Below, piece by piece: positions 1-7,998 of a DNA stretch of 46,816 nucleotides. Under the pieces are notes generated by a model. That model did no database searches. It saw only the letters and a program-made list of their open reading frames with translations, and had not been told where the DNA came from. Source of the stretch: Nonomuraea lactucae (GTDB lineage Bacteria > Actinomycetota > Actinomycetes > Streptosporangiales > Streptosporangiaceae); the NCBI RefSeq assembly GCF_003313395.1, contig NZ_QNFZ01000168.1:1-46816 (forward strand), in the 5' to 3' direction. Within the stretch, counting starts at the first letter, position 1. Each line of letters opens with the position of its first letter. A program made the translations under genes and the position numbers.

Positions 1-1754
1 CGGGGCGGGCGGGCGCCGCGGCGCTGGCCCGGGCGGCCGAGGCGCTCGACGCGCTGCCCGGCACGATGAGCACCGCCGACCGAGCGGGCATCGGATCGAA
101 CTCGTGGGTCGTCGCCGGCGAGCACACCGCCGGCGGCAAGCCGCTGCTGGCCAACGACCCCCACCTGTCGGCCTCGATGCCGTCCGTCTGGTACCAGGCG
201 GGGCTCCACTGCAGGGAGCTGTCCGACCAGTGCGCGTACGACGTGACGGGCTTCACCTTCTCCGGCGTGCCCGGCGTCGTCATCGGCCACACGAACAAGA
301 TCGCGTGGGGGTTCACCAATCTCGGCCCCGACGTGGCCGACCTCTTCCTGGAGCAGGTGACGGGCGACACCTACCTGTTCAAAGGCGAGAAGGTCAAGCT
401 GGAGGCCAGGCAGGAGAAGATCAAGGTGGCGGGCGGAGGGACCGTCACGATCACCGTCAGGAGCACCAGGCACGGTCCGCTGATCAACGAAGTGATCGGC
501 GGCGTCAAACCCGGCGACGGCGCGAACGCGGTGGCCCTGCAGTGGACCGCGCTGATGCCGGGCAGGACCGCCGACGCCATCTTCGCGATCAACGAGGCCA
601 CCGACTGGCACGAGTTCAGGGCCGCAGCCGCGCTGTTCGAGGTGCCCGCCCAGAACCTCCTCTACGCCGACGCCGAGGGCAACATCGGCTACCAGTCGCC
701 CGGCCGGATCCCCATCCGCGAGAGGGGTGACGGCACCCTGCCGGTGCCGGGCTGGACGGGCGAGTACGAGTGGAACACCGCCCCCATCCCCTACGACCAG
801 CTGCCGTCCCTGGAGAACCCCGCCGAGGGCTACATCGTCACGGCCAACAACGCCGTGATCGACCCCAAGCGCTACCCGCCGCTGCTGACGAAGGACTGGA
901 CGTACGGCTACCGGTCGCAGCGGATCGCCGACCGGCTGCGCGAGGAGATCGGGAAGGGCAAGGTCGACACGGCGAAGATGTCACGCATCCAGCAGGACAC
1001 GAGCAACCGCCTGGCCGCGACGCTCGTGCCCGCGCTCATGAACGTCACGCTCGCGGGCCCGAGCGAGCAGGCCAGGGAGCTGCTGAGGGGCTGGGACGGC
1101 TCGCAGGACCCCGATTCGGCGCCCGCGGCCTACTTCAACGCGGTCTGGCGCCACCTCCTCAAGGCGGCGTTCGACGACGAACTGCCCGAGCAGGCCAGGG
1201 CGACGGGCGGCGACCGCTGGTACGAGGTGGTCAGGCGGCTGCTCGACGCGCCCGACGACCCGTTCTGGGACGACACCGCCACCAAGAACCGCACCGAGAC
1301 CCGCGACGACATCCTCCGCCGGGCGCTGGCCGGCGCCTACCAGGAGGTGTCCGAACTGCTCGGCGATGACACCGGGGCCTGGCGGTGGGGCGACCTGCAC
1401 CGGCTGACGCTCACCCACGCCTCGCTCGGCACCTCGGGCATTTCGCCCATCGAGGCACTGTTCAACAGGGGGCCGCTGGCGGTGCCCGGCGGGAAGGACG
1501 CCGTCAACGCGACCGGCTGGAACGTCCAGAAGGGGTACGCGGTCACCGCTGTGCCCTCCATGCGGATGGTCGTGGACCTGGGCGACCTGGACAGGTCCGG
1601 CTGGATCAACCTGACCGGCGCCTCCGGGCACGCGTTCCACGACAACTACTGGGACCAGGCCGCGCTGTGGGCCAGGGGCGAGCTGCTGCCCATGCGATCC
1701 AGGCCGGAATCCGTCAGGAAGGCCGCCGTCCACACCCTCCGTCTCCGGCCCTGA
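1..1754 (+). CDS. Penicillin acylase-family N-terminal-nucleophile hydrolase (5' truncated)
   Basis: The reading frame is open from base 3, so the gene starts left of the window; the ATG at 66 is internal. The junction reading GIGSNSWVV around base 96 matches the autoproteolytic site of the penicillin/acyl-homoserine lactone acylase family, where the Ser after Gly becomes the N-terminal nucleophile of the beta chain. It is followed by the family signatures LLANDPHL, GVPGVVIGHTNKIAWG and TANNAVID. What remains is essentially the whole beta chain (about 550 residues); signal peptide, alpha chain and most of the linker are outside. Members hydrolyse amide bonds of beta-lactams, acyl-homoserine lactones or other N-acyl compounds and are usually exported. 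Substrate cannot be told from sequence. Confidence 0.93.
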   Translation, partial: GRAGAAALARAAEALDALPGTMSTADRAGIGSNSWVVAGEHTAGGKPLLANDPHLSASMPSVWYQAGLHCRELSDQCAYDVTGFTFSGVPGVVIGHTNKIAWGFTNLGPDVADLFLEQVTGDTYLFKGEKVKLEARQEKIKVAGGGTVTITVRSTRHGPLINEVIGGVKPGDGANAVALQWTALMPGRTADAIFAINEATDWHEFRAAAALFEVPAQNLLYADAEGNIGYQSPGRIPIRERGDGTLPVPGWTGEYEWNTAPIPYDQLPSLENPAEGYIVTANNAVIDPKRYPPLLTKDWTYGYRSQRIADRLREEIGKGKVDTAKMSRIQQDTSNRLAATLVPALMNVTLAGPSEQARELLRGWDGSQDPDSAPAAYFNAVWRHLLKAAFDDELPEQARATGGDRWYEVVRRLLDAPDDPFWDDTATKNRTETRDDILRRALAGAYQEVSELLGDDTGAWRWGDLHRLTLTHASLGTSGISPIEALFNRGPLAVPGGKDAVNATGWNVQKGYAVTAVPSMRMVVDLGDLDRSGWINLTGASGHAFHDNYWDQAALWARGELLPMRSRPESVRKAAVHTLRLRP

Positions 1755-1810
1755 GCGTCGGCCCGGACCGGGGCCGGGGCTCATGCCGAGATCGGGCGCG
1801 TACGACGACG

Positions 1811-2339
1811 CTGAGCGTGCTCACCCTGGCCTGGGTCACCCAGTTCGTACGGCTGCGCGAGCGCACGCGCGGTGTGCTGGTCGGCGTCTTCACCGCCGCG
1901 TCGGCCGTGGAGCTGGCGGCGATCACGACGCAGGCGTGGCGCGGCGTGCCATCGCACTTCAACACGGCCACCGGCTTCGACACGGTCGTCTCGCGGATCC
2001 TGGCGGCAGGGGGCGGCGTGCTGATCGCCGTGGCCGTCTGGGCCACCGTGGCCGCGTTCCGGTGCGCTCCTGCCCGCGCTCGCCTGGCTGGCCGCCCGCA
2101 CGCTGCCCGCCGAGCAGTCCCGTGTCCGGCTCGTGCGGCTGGCGACGACCGCCTACGCCGGGATCGCCCTGCTCGTCTCCGGGCTGTCCCTGGCCGGGGT
2201 GACCGTGGTCGGCCCTGCGACGGCATCGGTGCTCTGCGCGGGCACGGTCTCCGGCCTGGCCCTCGGCGCCCTCACCCTGAGGCTCGAACGGGGAGGACGT
2301 CAACCGCGCCTTCGCCACCAGAGCGGCGCGCGGGGATAG
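1811..2339 (+). pseudogene. Frameshifted remnant of a small actinobacterial membrane protein
   Basis: Two protein-like stretches lie in different frames. Bases about 1811-2058 (frame 2) encode a polypeptide with a hydrophobic end and the segment SHFNTATGFDTVVSRILAAG, reminiscent of a conserved actinobacterial membrane-protein family. From about 2061 the continuation is in frame 3 (LPALAWLAARTLP, then two hydrophobic segments to the TAG at 2337-2339). A single-base indel near 2055-2062 would join them. No good start codon or ribosome binding site is visible. The 3' end overlaps the convergent gene at 2300-2713. It may be a true pseudogene or a sequencing error; function unknown. Confidence 0.6.
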
Positions 2340-2713
2340 CCGCCGTCGTCGAGTCCCGCCAGGCGTTCGAACACGTTGTACGTGGCCTGGTGGCCGCAGA
2401 GCAGCACCGAGACCAGCATGGCCAGCAGGTAGAGCGGCAGCATGGGCAGGCCCACGCACCACGCCCACTGGGTGGCGTGCCGGGCCTCGTGCTTGATGAG
2501 CCGCTCGTCCAGCGTGTTCGCCTTGGTCAGCACGACGTTGCCGACAGTGAACGCACCCGCGACGGGGAAGCGGTAGCGGTAGCCGTACGCGAGCACCAGG
2601 CCGTCGGGGCCAGGCTCCCTGGACGCCCCGCCGACGGCGGCGATGAGCAGACCCAGGGGGGTGGCGAGGTTGAGGTAGTTCGCCACCTTCCGGAACCGGT
2701 ATCGGCCGTTCAT
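2300..2713 (-). CDS. Small membrane protein with HEARH motif (putative metalloprotease-like)
   Basis: The 137-residue protein starts at ATG 2713. It has a hydrophobic stretch near residues 17-30, a central polar part, the motif LIKHEARHATQWAW around residues 72-85 and a hydrophobic segment (LPMLPLYLLAMLVSVLL). HEARH resembles the HExxH zinc site of minimal metalloprotease-like proteins, but I see no third ligand with confidence. The C-terminus (TYNVFERLAGLDDGGY) looks conserved rather than random. No operon partner: the gene converges on the broken membrane-protein remnant. Function unknown. Confidence 0.7.
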   Translation of the reverse strand: MNGRYRFRKVANYLNLATPLGLLIAAVGGASREPGPDGLVLAYGYRYRFPVAGAFTVGNVVLTKANTLDERLIKHEARHATQWAWCVGLPMLPLYLLAMLVSVLLCGHQATYNVFERLAGLDDGGYPRAPLWWRRRG

Positions 2714-2788
2714 GCGTCTCAGTCTTGACCAATCTTGACAAGTCGGAATAATGATCGACGTCCTGAAATCTCCTATAAGAGCAGGATC

Positions 2789-3826
2789 ATGAGATTCACC
2801 ACCCTGGGCGCGCTCATCGGCGCCATGGCCCTGGCCGGTGCCGGCGGACTCGCGATGACCCGCACGTCGAACGCCGATCCCTTAGGCACAATCGATCCCC
2901 CTCTCCGCGTCGTGGTGGCATCGACCAAGACGCCCACTCCGACTCCGACACCAACCCCCACGATCGGGAAGTACACCGCCAAGACGAAGGTCGTCAAGAA
3001 GGACGGCGTCTCCCATCTGAACGTCTCCATCAAGTACGACGGCGCGGCCCGCTTCACCGTCAGGCAGCGCGTCTGCAAGGGCAAGTCCTGCAAGACCGCC
3101 ACCACCCAGCTCCCCGTCACCACGGGCGCGGGGAAGACCACCAAGAAGCTGGGCACGGGCACGTACAAGGTGAGGGGCAAACCCAAGATCTCCGCCAAGG
3201 TCCTGCCGTGGCCCACTCGCACCGTGACGGCCAAGCCCTCGACCACCCCCACTGTCACGGTCACGCAGACCCCGGCCCCGGCCGGCACGGTCACGGTGAC
3301 CTCGACGGTGACGCAGTCGGCCACGGCCACGGTCACGGCCACCGCCCCCACGGTGACGGTCACGGCCACGGTCACCTTCACCTGCCAGCCGTCCCCGCCC
3401 GAGGCGTCCGCGACGCCCACGGCGCTCCCCACCGACCCGACGGCCGGCCCGTCCCCCTCGGACACCGCATCACCGTCGGACACCGCATCACCGTCGAACA
3501 CCGCGTCACCGCCGGACACGCCACTCTCGGGGCAGACGGCCACCCCGACGGCCACGCCGCCGGAGGCGGCTACGCCCACGGACACGACTCCCTCGGCCAC
3601 GGTGACGCCCACGCCCACGCCGAGTGACACGGTGACCCCGACTGGCACCGTGACCCCGACTGGCACCGTGACCCCGACGGCCTCAGCGGCCCCGGTCCCG
3701 ACGTGCCCGGCGCCGACCCAGGAAGTCCCGCCATCGGACTCGCCGTCCCCCACCCCGACCCCGAGCGCCACACCTCAACCGACCGGCACCGACCCGACCC
3801 CGACCCCAGCGCCTCCGGCCCAGTGA
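2789..3826 (+). CDS. Secreted Thr/Pro/Ser-rich low-complexity protein
   Basis: The frame extends upstream to 2735, but ATG 2789 is chosen because it begins a clear signal peptide (MRFTTLGALIGAMALAGAGG) with likely cleavage after residue 30. The mature protein (345 residues counted from the start) has a short structured-looking part around residues 65-145 containing two cysteines (CKGKSC), then a long disordered tail of TVTVTAT and PTPTPS repeats, with 18-base tandem repeats at 3459-3512 and 3632-3680. It resembles extended cell-wall or secreted stalk proteins. A rare TTA leucine codon lies at 2882-2884. No anchor motif at the C-terminus, so it is probably released. Confidence 0.7.
   Translation: MRFTTLGALIGAMALAGAGGLAMTRTSNADPLGTIDPPLRVVVASTKTPTPTPTPTPTIGKYTAKTKVVKKDGVSHLNVSIKYDGAARFTVRQRVCKGKSCKTATTQLPVTTGAGKTTKKLGTGTYKVRGKPKISAKVLPWPTRTVTAKPSTTPTVTVTQTPAPAGTVTVTSTVTQSATATVTATAPTVTVTATVTFTCQPSPPEASATPTALPTDPTAGPSPSDTASPSDTASPSNTASPPDTPLSGQTATPTATPPEAATPTDTTPSATVTPTPTPSDTVTPTGTVTPTGTVTPTASAAPVPTCPAPTQEVPPSDSPSPTPTPSATPQPTGTDPTPTPAPPAQ
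3459..3512 (+). repeat. 18-bp coding tandem repeat (three units, the last imperfect)
   Basis: The unit CGGACACCGCATCACCGT encodes the period-six repeat DTASPS within the secreted Thr/Pro-rich protein. The third unit has diverged. Confidence 0.85.
3632..3680 (+). repeat. 18-bp coding tandem repeat
   Basis: The unit GTGACCCCGACTGGCACC occurs twice exactly, with a partial third copy, encoding VTPTGT repeats in the tail of the same secreted protein. Confidence 0.85.
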
Positions 3827-3857
3827 GATAGTCCCTGCCCGGCGATGTCTCCGGGGT

Positions 3858-3880
3858 GCCGGGGCTTGGTACGCCCCGGC
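3858..3880. terminator. GC-rich hairpin between convergent genes
   Basis: GCCGGGGC (3858-3865) and GCCCCGGC (3873-3880) form a perfect 8-bp stem with a 7-base loop. It lies between the convergent secreted-protein and flavin-reductase genes and could terminate both. There is no T-run, which is common for actinobacterial terminators. Confidence 0.5.
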
Positions 3881-3974
3881 TCCCGGGGCTCGGCATTCCC
3901 GCCCTGGGGTGCCGGGGTTCCGGTGCCTCGCGTGTGGCACGGTCACGGCGTCCCGCGTGGGAGTGCCGGGGCGC

Positions 3975-4496
3975 TCAAGTGGGTTCGCCCGCCGCCCGGA
4001 AGGTCTTGTACGTGCCCTCGTGGTACAGCAACGGGTGAGCGTCGGCCGGGGTGCCGAGGGTGGTGACGGAGCCGACGATGATCGAGTGGTCGCCGCCGTC
4101 GTGGACGGCCGTGGTGACGGCCTCCAGGGTGGCGATGGCCCCGTCGAACAGCGCCACCCCCGAGGGCGAGCGGTGGTGTGGCCAGGGCGTGAGCTGGCCG
4201 TCGAGGGACCGGCCGCGGTGGGCGAAGAAGCGGGAGGCGTCCTCCATGGACTCCGGCAGCACCGATACGCCCCACACGCCGGACTCCAGCACGGCGGCGT
4301 GGAAGCGGGCCAGCTTCTCCGCGCAGAACAGCACCAGCAGCGGCTCCAGCGAGACGGACGTGAAGGAGTTGACCGTCATCGCGTGGTCGACGCCTTCGAG
4401 GCTGGTGGTGACGATCGCCACCCCGGTGGCGAACTTGCCGACGACCTTGCGGTACGTCCGCCGGTCCACGTGTCGCTTTACGGAACCATGGTGCAC
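3975..4496 (-). CDS. Flavin reductase-like domain protein
   Basis: The protein is 173 residues from GTG 4496 (an alternative GTG lies about nine codons in, at VDRRTYRK). It has the FMN-binding split-barrel pattern of the flavin reductase/HpaC family: FATGVAIVTT near the N-terminus, the conserved AMTVNSFTSVSLEPLLVLFC, and HPLLYHEGTY near the C-terminus. Such proteins reduce FMN/FAD with NAD(P)H and feed reduced flavin to two-component monooxygenases. No monooxygenase partner is adjacent. The gene starts 9 bases after the stop of the upstream small membrane-protein gene, so it is probably the third gene of the mshB operon. Confidence 0.85.
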   Translation of the reverse strand: MHHGSVKRHVDRRTYRKVVGKFATGVAIVTTSLEGVDHAMTVNSFTSVSLEPLLVLFCAEKLARFHAAVLESGVWGVSVLPESMEDASRFFAHRGRSLDGQLTPWPHHRSPSGVALFDGAIATLEAVTTAVHDGGDHSIIVGSVTTLGTPADAHPLLYHEGTYKTFRAAGEPT

Positions 4497-4505
4497 AGAA
4501 GCACT

Positions 4506-4925
4506 TTACGTCGGGCTCCGCGGCACCTGACCGTGCAGCAGCCATGAGCCGCCGGCCCGCGGCGAGGGCGACAGGAAGAAGGCCGCGATCACGGCGATCA
4601 TGCCGCCGTAGAGGTAGACGTAGCCCGCGGTGCCGCCCGCGATGACCAGGTCGCCCTGGGAGAGCTTCAGCGAGAACGGCATCGAGACCAGCAGCCAGCC
4701 CGCGGCCGTGACGGCCGCACCCGACCTGACTCCCATCAGCCTGCCGGCGCCCAGGCAGACGCCGAACAGCCCGAGCAGCCACGCCACTGCGGCGGCCGGG
4801 ACGGGGCCGAGGTGCCACGCCCCCTGCGTGAACCCGCCCACGATCCCGATGACGACCCCCAGCACGAACAGCATGCCGTAGACGGCCCCGCCCAGCGCCG
4901 ACTCGGCCTGGCTGCGATGCTCCAT
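4506..4925 (-). CDS. Small four-helix membrane protein (DUF6113-like)
   Basis: The protein is 139 residues from ATG 4925. The frame is open further upstream, but that part is a shadow of mshB. It is mostly hydrophobic, with about four transmembrane segments (GMLFVLGVVIGIVGGF; AAAVAWLLGLFGVCLGAG; AAVTAAGWLLVSMPF; LYGGMIAVIAAFFL). Small membrane proteins of this kind commonly sit directly after mshB in actinobacteria, which is the basis for the DUF6113 suggestion; I could not verify the family. It begins 11 bases after the mshB stop, so they are co-transcribed. Role unknown. Confidence 0.75.
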   Translation of the reverse strand: MEHRSQAESALGGAVYGMLFVLGVVIGIVGGFTQGAWHLGPVPAAAVAWLLGLFGVCLGAGRLMGVRSGAAVTAAGWLLVSMPFSLKLSQGDLVIAGGTAGYVYLYGGMIAVIAAFFLSPSPRAGGSWLLHGQVPRSPT

Positions 4926-4936
4926 GGCGAATGAGG

Positions 4937-5842
4937 TTAGTGGATCCCGGCAAACAGGTCGTTCTCGCGGTTGTGCGGCTCTCCGAGGCCCCCTGCCTCG
5001 ACGGGGGCTCCCGGTACGGCGGGACCGGGCACGCCGCCGGCCAGGATGTAGTGCTCCACGCCGAGCGCCTCCTGGCCGATGCCGTTCGAGAGGGCGAACC
5101 ACGGCTCCCGCACGGTGATCTGGGTGGCGTGGGCGCGCATGGCGGCCAGTTTGGCGCCGACCCACGGCCGCGCGTCGATCTCGGTGGTGATCTCCTCGTC
5201 CGAACTGCCGAACGGCATGTCGTCGACGCTCTCCACGACGAACCCGGTGCCGCCCTCGCGCAGCGCCTCCTCGGTGCGCCGCAGCACGGACCGGGGCACG
5301 GCGGTGTGGTAGAGCTTCGCGATCTGCCATGCCTCGTCCTCACCGAAGGCGGGGTCGGCCGCGAGCCGGTAAGCCCGCCACGCGACCCGGTGGGCCTGGA
5401 TGTGGTCGGGGTGGCCGTAGAAGCCGTTGGCGTCGTAGGTGACCAGGACCTGGGGCCGCACCTCGCGGATGATCCTGACCAGCTCGCCCGCCGCCTCGTC
5501 GAGGTCGGCCTGCCAGAACGCGCCGGGCCGGTCGTTGGAGGCGACGCCCATCATCCCGGAGTCGCGCCAGCGGCCGGGCCCGCCGAGGAAGCGGTGGTCC
5601 TCCACGCCGAGCGCCCGGCAGGCGGCGGCGAGCTCGCCGACGCGGTGCGGTCCGAGGGCGTCGTCGCGGTCGGCGGACAGGTGGGCGAGACGGTCGGGGA
5701 TGACCTCCCCCTCCTCGCCGAGCGTGCAGGTCACGAGCGTGACGTGGGCACCCTCGGCGGCGTATCGCGCCATGGTCGCGCCGGTGCCGATCGACTCGTC
5801 GTCGGGGTGCGCGTGCACGAGGAGCAGCCGTCGATCGGTCAT
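4937..5842 (-). CDS. mshB: MshB: N-acetyl-glucosaminyl-inositol deacetylase (mycothiol biosynthesis)
   Basis: The protein is 301 residues and starts at ATG 5842. It is a LmbE/PIG-L zinc deacetylase: AHPDDE at residues 11-16 and HPDH at 144-147 give the zinc ligands His12, Asp15 and His147. The length and the segments [12 protein letters not shown] and [14 protein letters not shown] fit MshB rather than the mycothiol conjugate amidase Mca. The enzyme removes acetate from GlcNAc-inositol in the second committed step of mycothiol synthesis, in the cytoplasm. It heads a minus-strand operon with the small membrane protein and the flavin reductase, and is divergent from the S9 peptidase (45 bases between starts). 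Confidence 0.93.
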   Translation of the reverse strand: MTDRRLLLVHAHPDDESIGTGATMARYAAEGAHVTLVTCTLGEEGEVIPDRLAHLSADRDDALGPHRVGELAAACRALGVEDHRFLGGPGRWRDSGMMGVASNDRPGAFWQADLDEAAGELVRIIREVRPQVLVTYDANGFYGHPDHIQAHRVAWRAYRLAADPAFGEDEAWQIAKLYHTAVPRSVLRRTEEALREGGTGFVVESVDDMPFGSSDEEITTEIDARPWVGAKLAAMRAHATQITVREPWFALSNGIGQEALGVEHYILAGGVPGPAVPGAPVEAGGLGEPHNRENDLFAGIH

Positions 5843-5887
5843 GAATCAGAGCGTAACCAACCCCTGGATACTGGCAGGATTGGGCCC

Positions 5888-7957
5888 ATGAGTGAGAGCT
5901 TCCCGCGTCTGTCGGCCAGGACCCGCCGGTTCACGCTCGGGGTTCCCAGGGGGTTCACGATCTCTCCGGACGGCGGCAGGGTGGTGTTCCTGCGCACCCG
6001 GTCGGGCACCGACCCGGTGACGTGCCTGTGGGAGCTCGACACCGAGACCCATGTCGAGCGCCTGGTCGTCGACCCGCGCTCGCTGGACGACGGCGACGGC
6101 GACGACCTCCCTCCGGAGGAGCGGGCCAGGCGCGAGCGCAGCCGTGAGCAGGCGGGCGGCGTGGTGGCCTACAGCACCGACTCCGCGGTGACGACCGCCG
6201 CCTTCGCCCTGTCGGGCGGCCTCTATGTCGCCGACCTGCCGAGCGGGCGGACGCGGCGGCTCGACACACCGGGCGCCGTGGTCGATCCGCGCCTGGCCCC
6301 CGACGGGCGGCACGTGGCGTACGTCACGGAGGGGGCACTGCGCGTGCGGGACCTGGCGTCGGGCGAGGACCGCGCGCTGGCCACGCCCGAGTCGCCGACC
6401 GTCACCTACGGGCTGGCGGAGTTCATCGCCGCCGAGGAGATGGAGCGGATGCGCGGCCACTGGTGGTCGCCGTCCAGTGACGCGCTGCTGGTCGAGCGGG
6501 TGGACGAGGGGCCGGTCCGCGTCTGGCACAGCGCCGACCCGGCCAATCCCGACCGGCCGCCGGTGGCCCAGCGCTACCCGGCCGCGGGCACGCCCAACGC
6601 GCTCACCGAGCTGTTCGTGCTGGGTCTCGACGGGTCGCGGGTGGCGGTGCCGTACGAGGACGAATACCTGACGACGGCCGCCTGGGACTCCCACGCGCTG
6701 TCGATCGTGACCATGCCGCGCGACCAGAAGGCGCTGCGCCTGTTCGCGGTCGATCCGGAGACGGGCTCGTCCACGCTGGTCCGCGAGGACACCGACCCGG
6801 CCTGGGTGGACGTGGTCACCGGTGTTCCGGCCCACCTGGACGACGGTTCGCTGGTGTGGGTGGCCTGCGCCGAGGGCGGCAACCGGCTGTTCGTCGGCGA
6901 CCGCGCGGTCACCCCGCCGACCCTGCAGGTGCGGGCGGTGCTCGACGTCGACCACGACAGCGTGCTGTTCAGCGCGAGCGGCGACCCCACCGAGATCCAG
7001 CTGTGGACCTGGGACGGCCACTCGCTGCTGCCGGTCTCGACCCGTTCCGGGGTGTTCTCGGGGCGGATGTCCGGCGGCGTCGGCGTGCTCACCGAGCAGA
7101 GCCTCGACACCGAGGGCGTCTCGACGACGGTGGTGCGCCGCGACGGCATGGCGATCCCGATCCCGTCGCGGGCCGAGCGCCCCGGTCTCGACCTGCGGGT
7201 CTCGCTGGGCCGTTCCGGCCGCCGCGAGCTGGCCACCGCGGTGGTCCTGCCGTCCTGGCACGAGCCGGGCTCCGGCCGGCTGCCGGTCCTGATGGACCCG
7301 TACGGCGGGCCGCACGCGCAGCGGGTGCTCAACCGGCGCGGCGGCTACCTGGAGAGCCAGTGGTTCGCCGAGCAGGGGTTCGCGGTGGTCGTGGCCGACG
7401 GCCGGGGCACGCCGGGCAGGGGGCCGGCGTTCGAGCGCGCGGTGCTGAACGACCTGGCGACGCCGGTCCTGGAGGATCAGATCGACGCCCTGCAGGGCGT
7501 GGCCGAGCAGTATCCCGACGACCTCGACCTGGGCCGCGTGGCCGTCCGCGGCTGGTCGTTCGGCGGCTTCCTGGCGGCGCTGGCGGTGCTGCGCAGGCCG
7601 GACGTGTTCCACGCGGCCATCGCGGGCGCTCCGGTGACCGACTGGCGGCTGTACGACACGTGCTACACCGAGCGCTACCTGGGCCACCCGGACGAGCAGC
7701 CGGACGTGTACGACAATTCCTCACTTTTCGGTGACGCCGCTAAGCTTGATCGCCCACTGTTGCTGATCCACGGTCTGGCCGACGACAACGTCGTGGCCGC
7801 CCACACGCTCCGCCTGTCGTCCGCGCTCCTCGCGGCCGGCCGCCAGCACGGCGTCCTCCCGCTGTCGGGCGTCACCCACATGACGCCGCAGGAGGTCGTG
7901 GCGGAGAACCTGCTGTTGCTCCAGGTCGACTTCCTCAAGAGGTCTCTGGGCGGGTGA
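5888..7957 (+). CDS. S9 family prolyl oligopeptidase / dipeptidyl peptidase IV-like
   Basis: ATG 5888 is chosen, giving 689 residues; the longer open frame (from 4931) only runs over antisense mshB. The N-terminal two-thirds is a DPP IV-type beta-propeller (FTISPDGGRVVFLRT and YGLAEFIAAEEMERMRGHWWSP). The C-terminal alpha/beta hydrolase has the nucleophile Ser557 in GWSFGG, Asp632 in HGLADDN and His664 in GVTHM. No signal peptide is visible, so it probably acts in the cytoplasm on proline-containing peptides. The gene overlaps the possible upstream GTG of the UvrA-like gene, suggesting co-transcription. Confidence 0.92.
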   Translation: MSESFPRLSARTRRFTLGVPRGFTISPDGGRVVFLRTRSGTDPVTCLWELDTETHVERLVVDPRSLDDGDGDDLPPEERARRERSREQAGGVVAYSTDSAVTTAAFALSGGLYVADLPSGRTRRLDTPGAVVDPRLAPDGRHVAYVTEGALRVRDLASGEDRALATPESPTVTYGLAEFIAAEEMERMRGHWWSPSSDALLVERVDEGPVRVWHSADPANPDRPPVAQRYPAAGTPNALTELFVLGLDGSRVAVPYEDEYLTTAAWDSHALSIVTMPRDQKALRLFAVDPETGSSTLVREDTDPAWVDVVTGVPAHLDDGSLVWVACAEGGNRLFVGDRAVTPPTLQVRAVLDVDHDSVLFSASGDPTEIQLWTWDGHSLLPVSTRSGVFSGRMSGGVGVLTEQSLDTEGVSTTVVRRDGMAIPIPSRAERPGLDLRVSLGRSGRRELATAVVLPSWHEPGSGRLPVLMDPYGGPHAQRVLNRRGGYLESQWFAEQGFAVVVADGRGTPGRGPAFERAVLNDLATPVLEDQIDALQGVAEQYPDDLDLGRVAVRGWSFGGFLAALAVLRRPDVFHAAIAGAPVTDWRLYDTCYTERYLGHPDEQPDVYDNSSLFGDAAKLDRPLLLIHGLADDNVVAAHTLRLSSALLAAGRQHGVLPLSGVTHMTPQEVVAENLLLLQVDFLKRSLGG

Positions 7958-7998
7958 CGCCCGGTTCACCCGCCCCTTCTTCGATGGAAAGGGTTTTG

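Noticed and set aside
3250-3700. Repetitive ACGGTCACGG tracts as a possible noncoding repeat or origin
   Set aside because: They maintain one reading frame of TVTVTAT and PTPTP repeats after a signal peptide, so they are coding low complexity; no DnaA boxes are seen.
3772-4600. Plus-strand frame 3909-4547 and minus-strand frame 3943-5343 as coding
   Set aside because: Both overlap the convincing flavin reductase and mshB-operon genes in other frames and have Arg/Pro/Gly-rich shadow composition.
4931-5887. N-terminal extension of the S9 peptidase frame
   Set aside because: It is antisense to mshB, and ATG 5888 starts the recognisable propeller.
5846-7687. Long minus-strand open frame of about 613 codons opposite the S9 peptidase gene
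   Set aside because: Composition is His/Arg/Gly/Pro shadow typical of antisense in GC-rich codons; the plus strand encodes a complete peptidase with catalytic triad.
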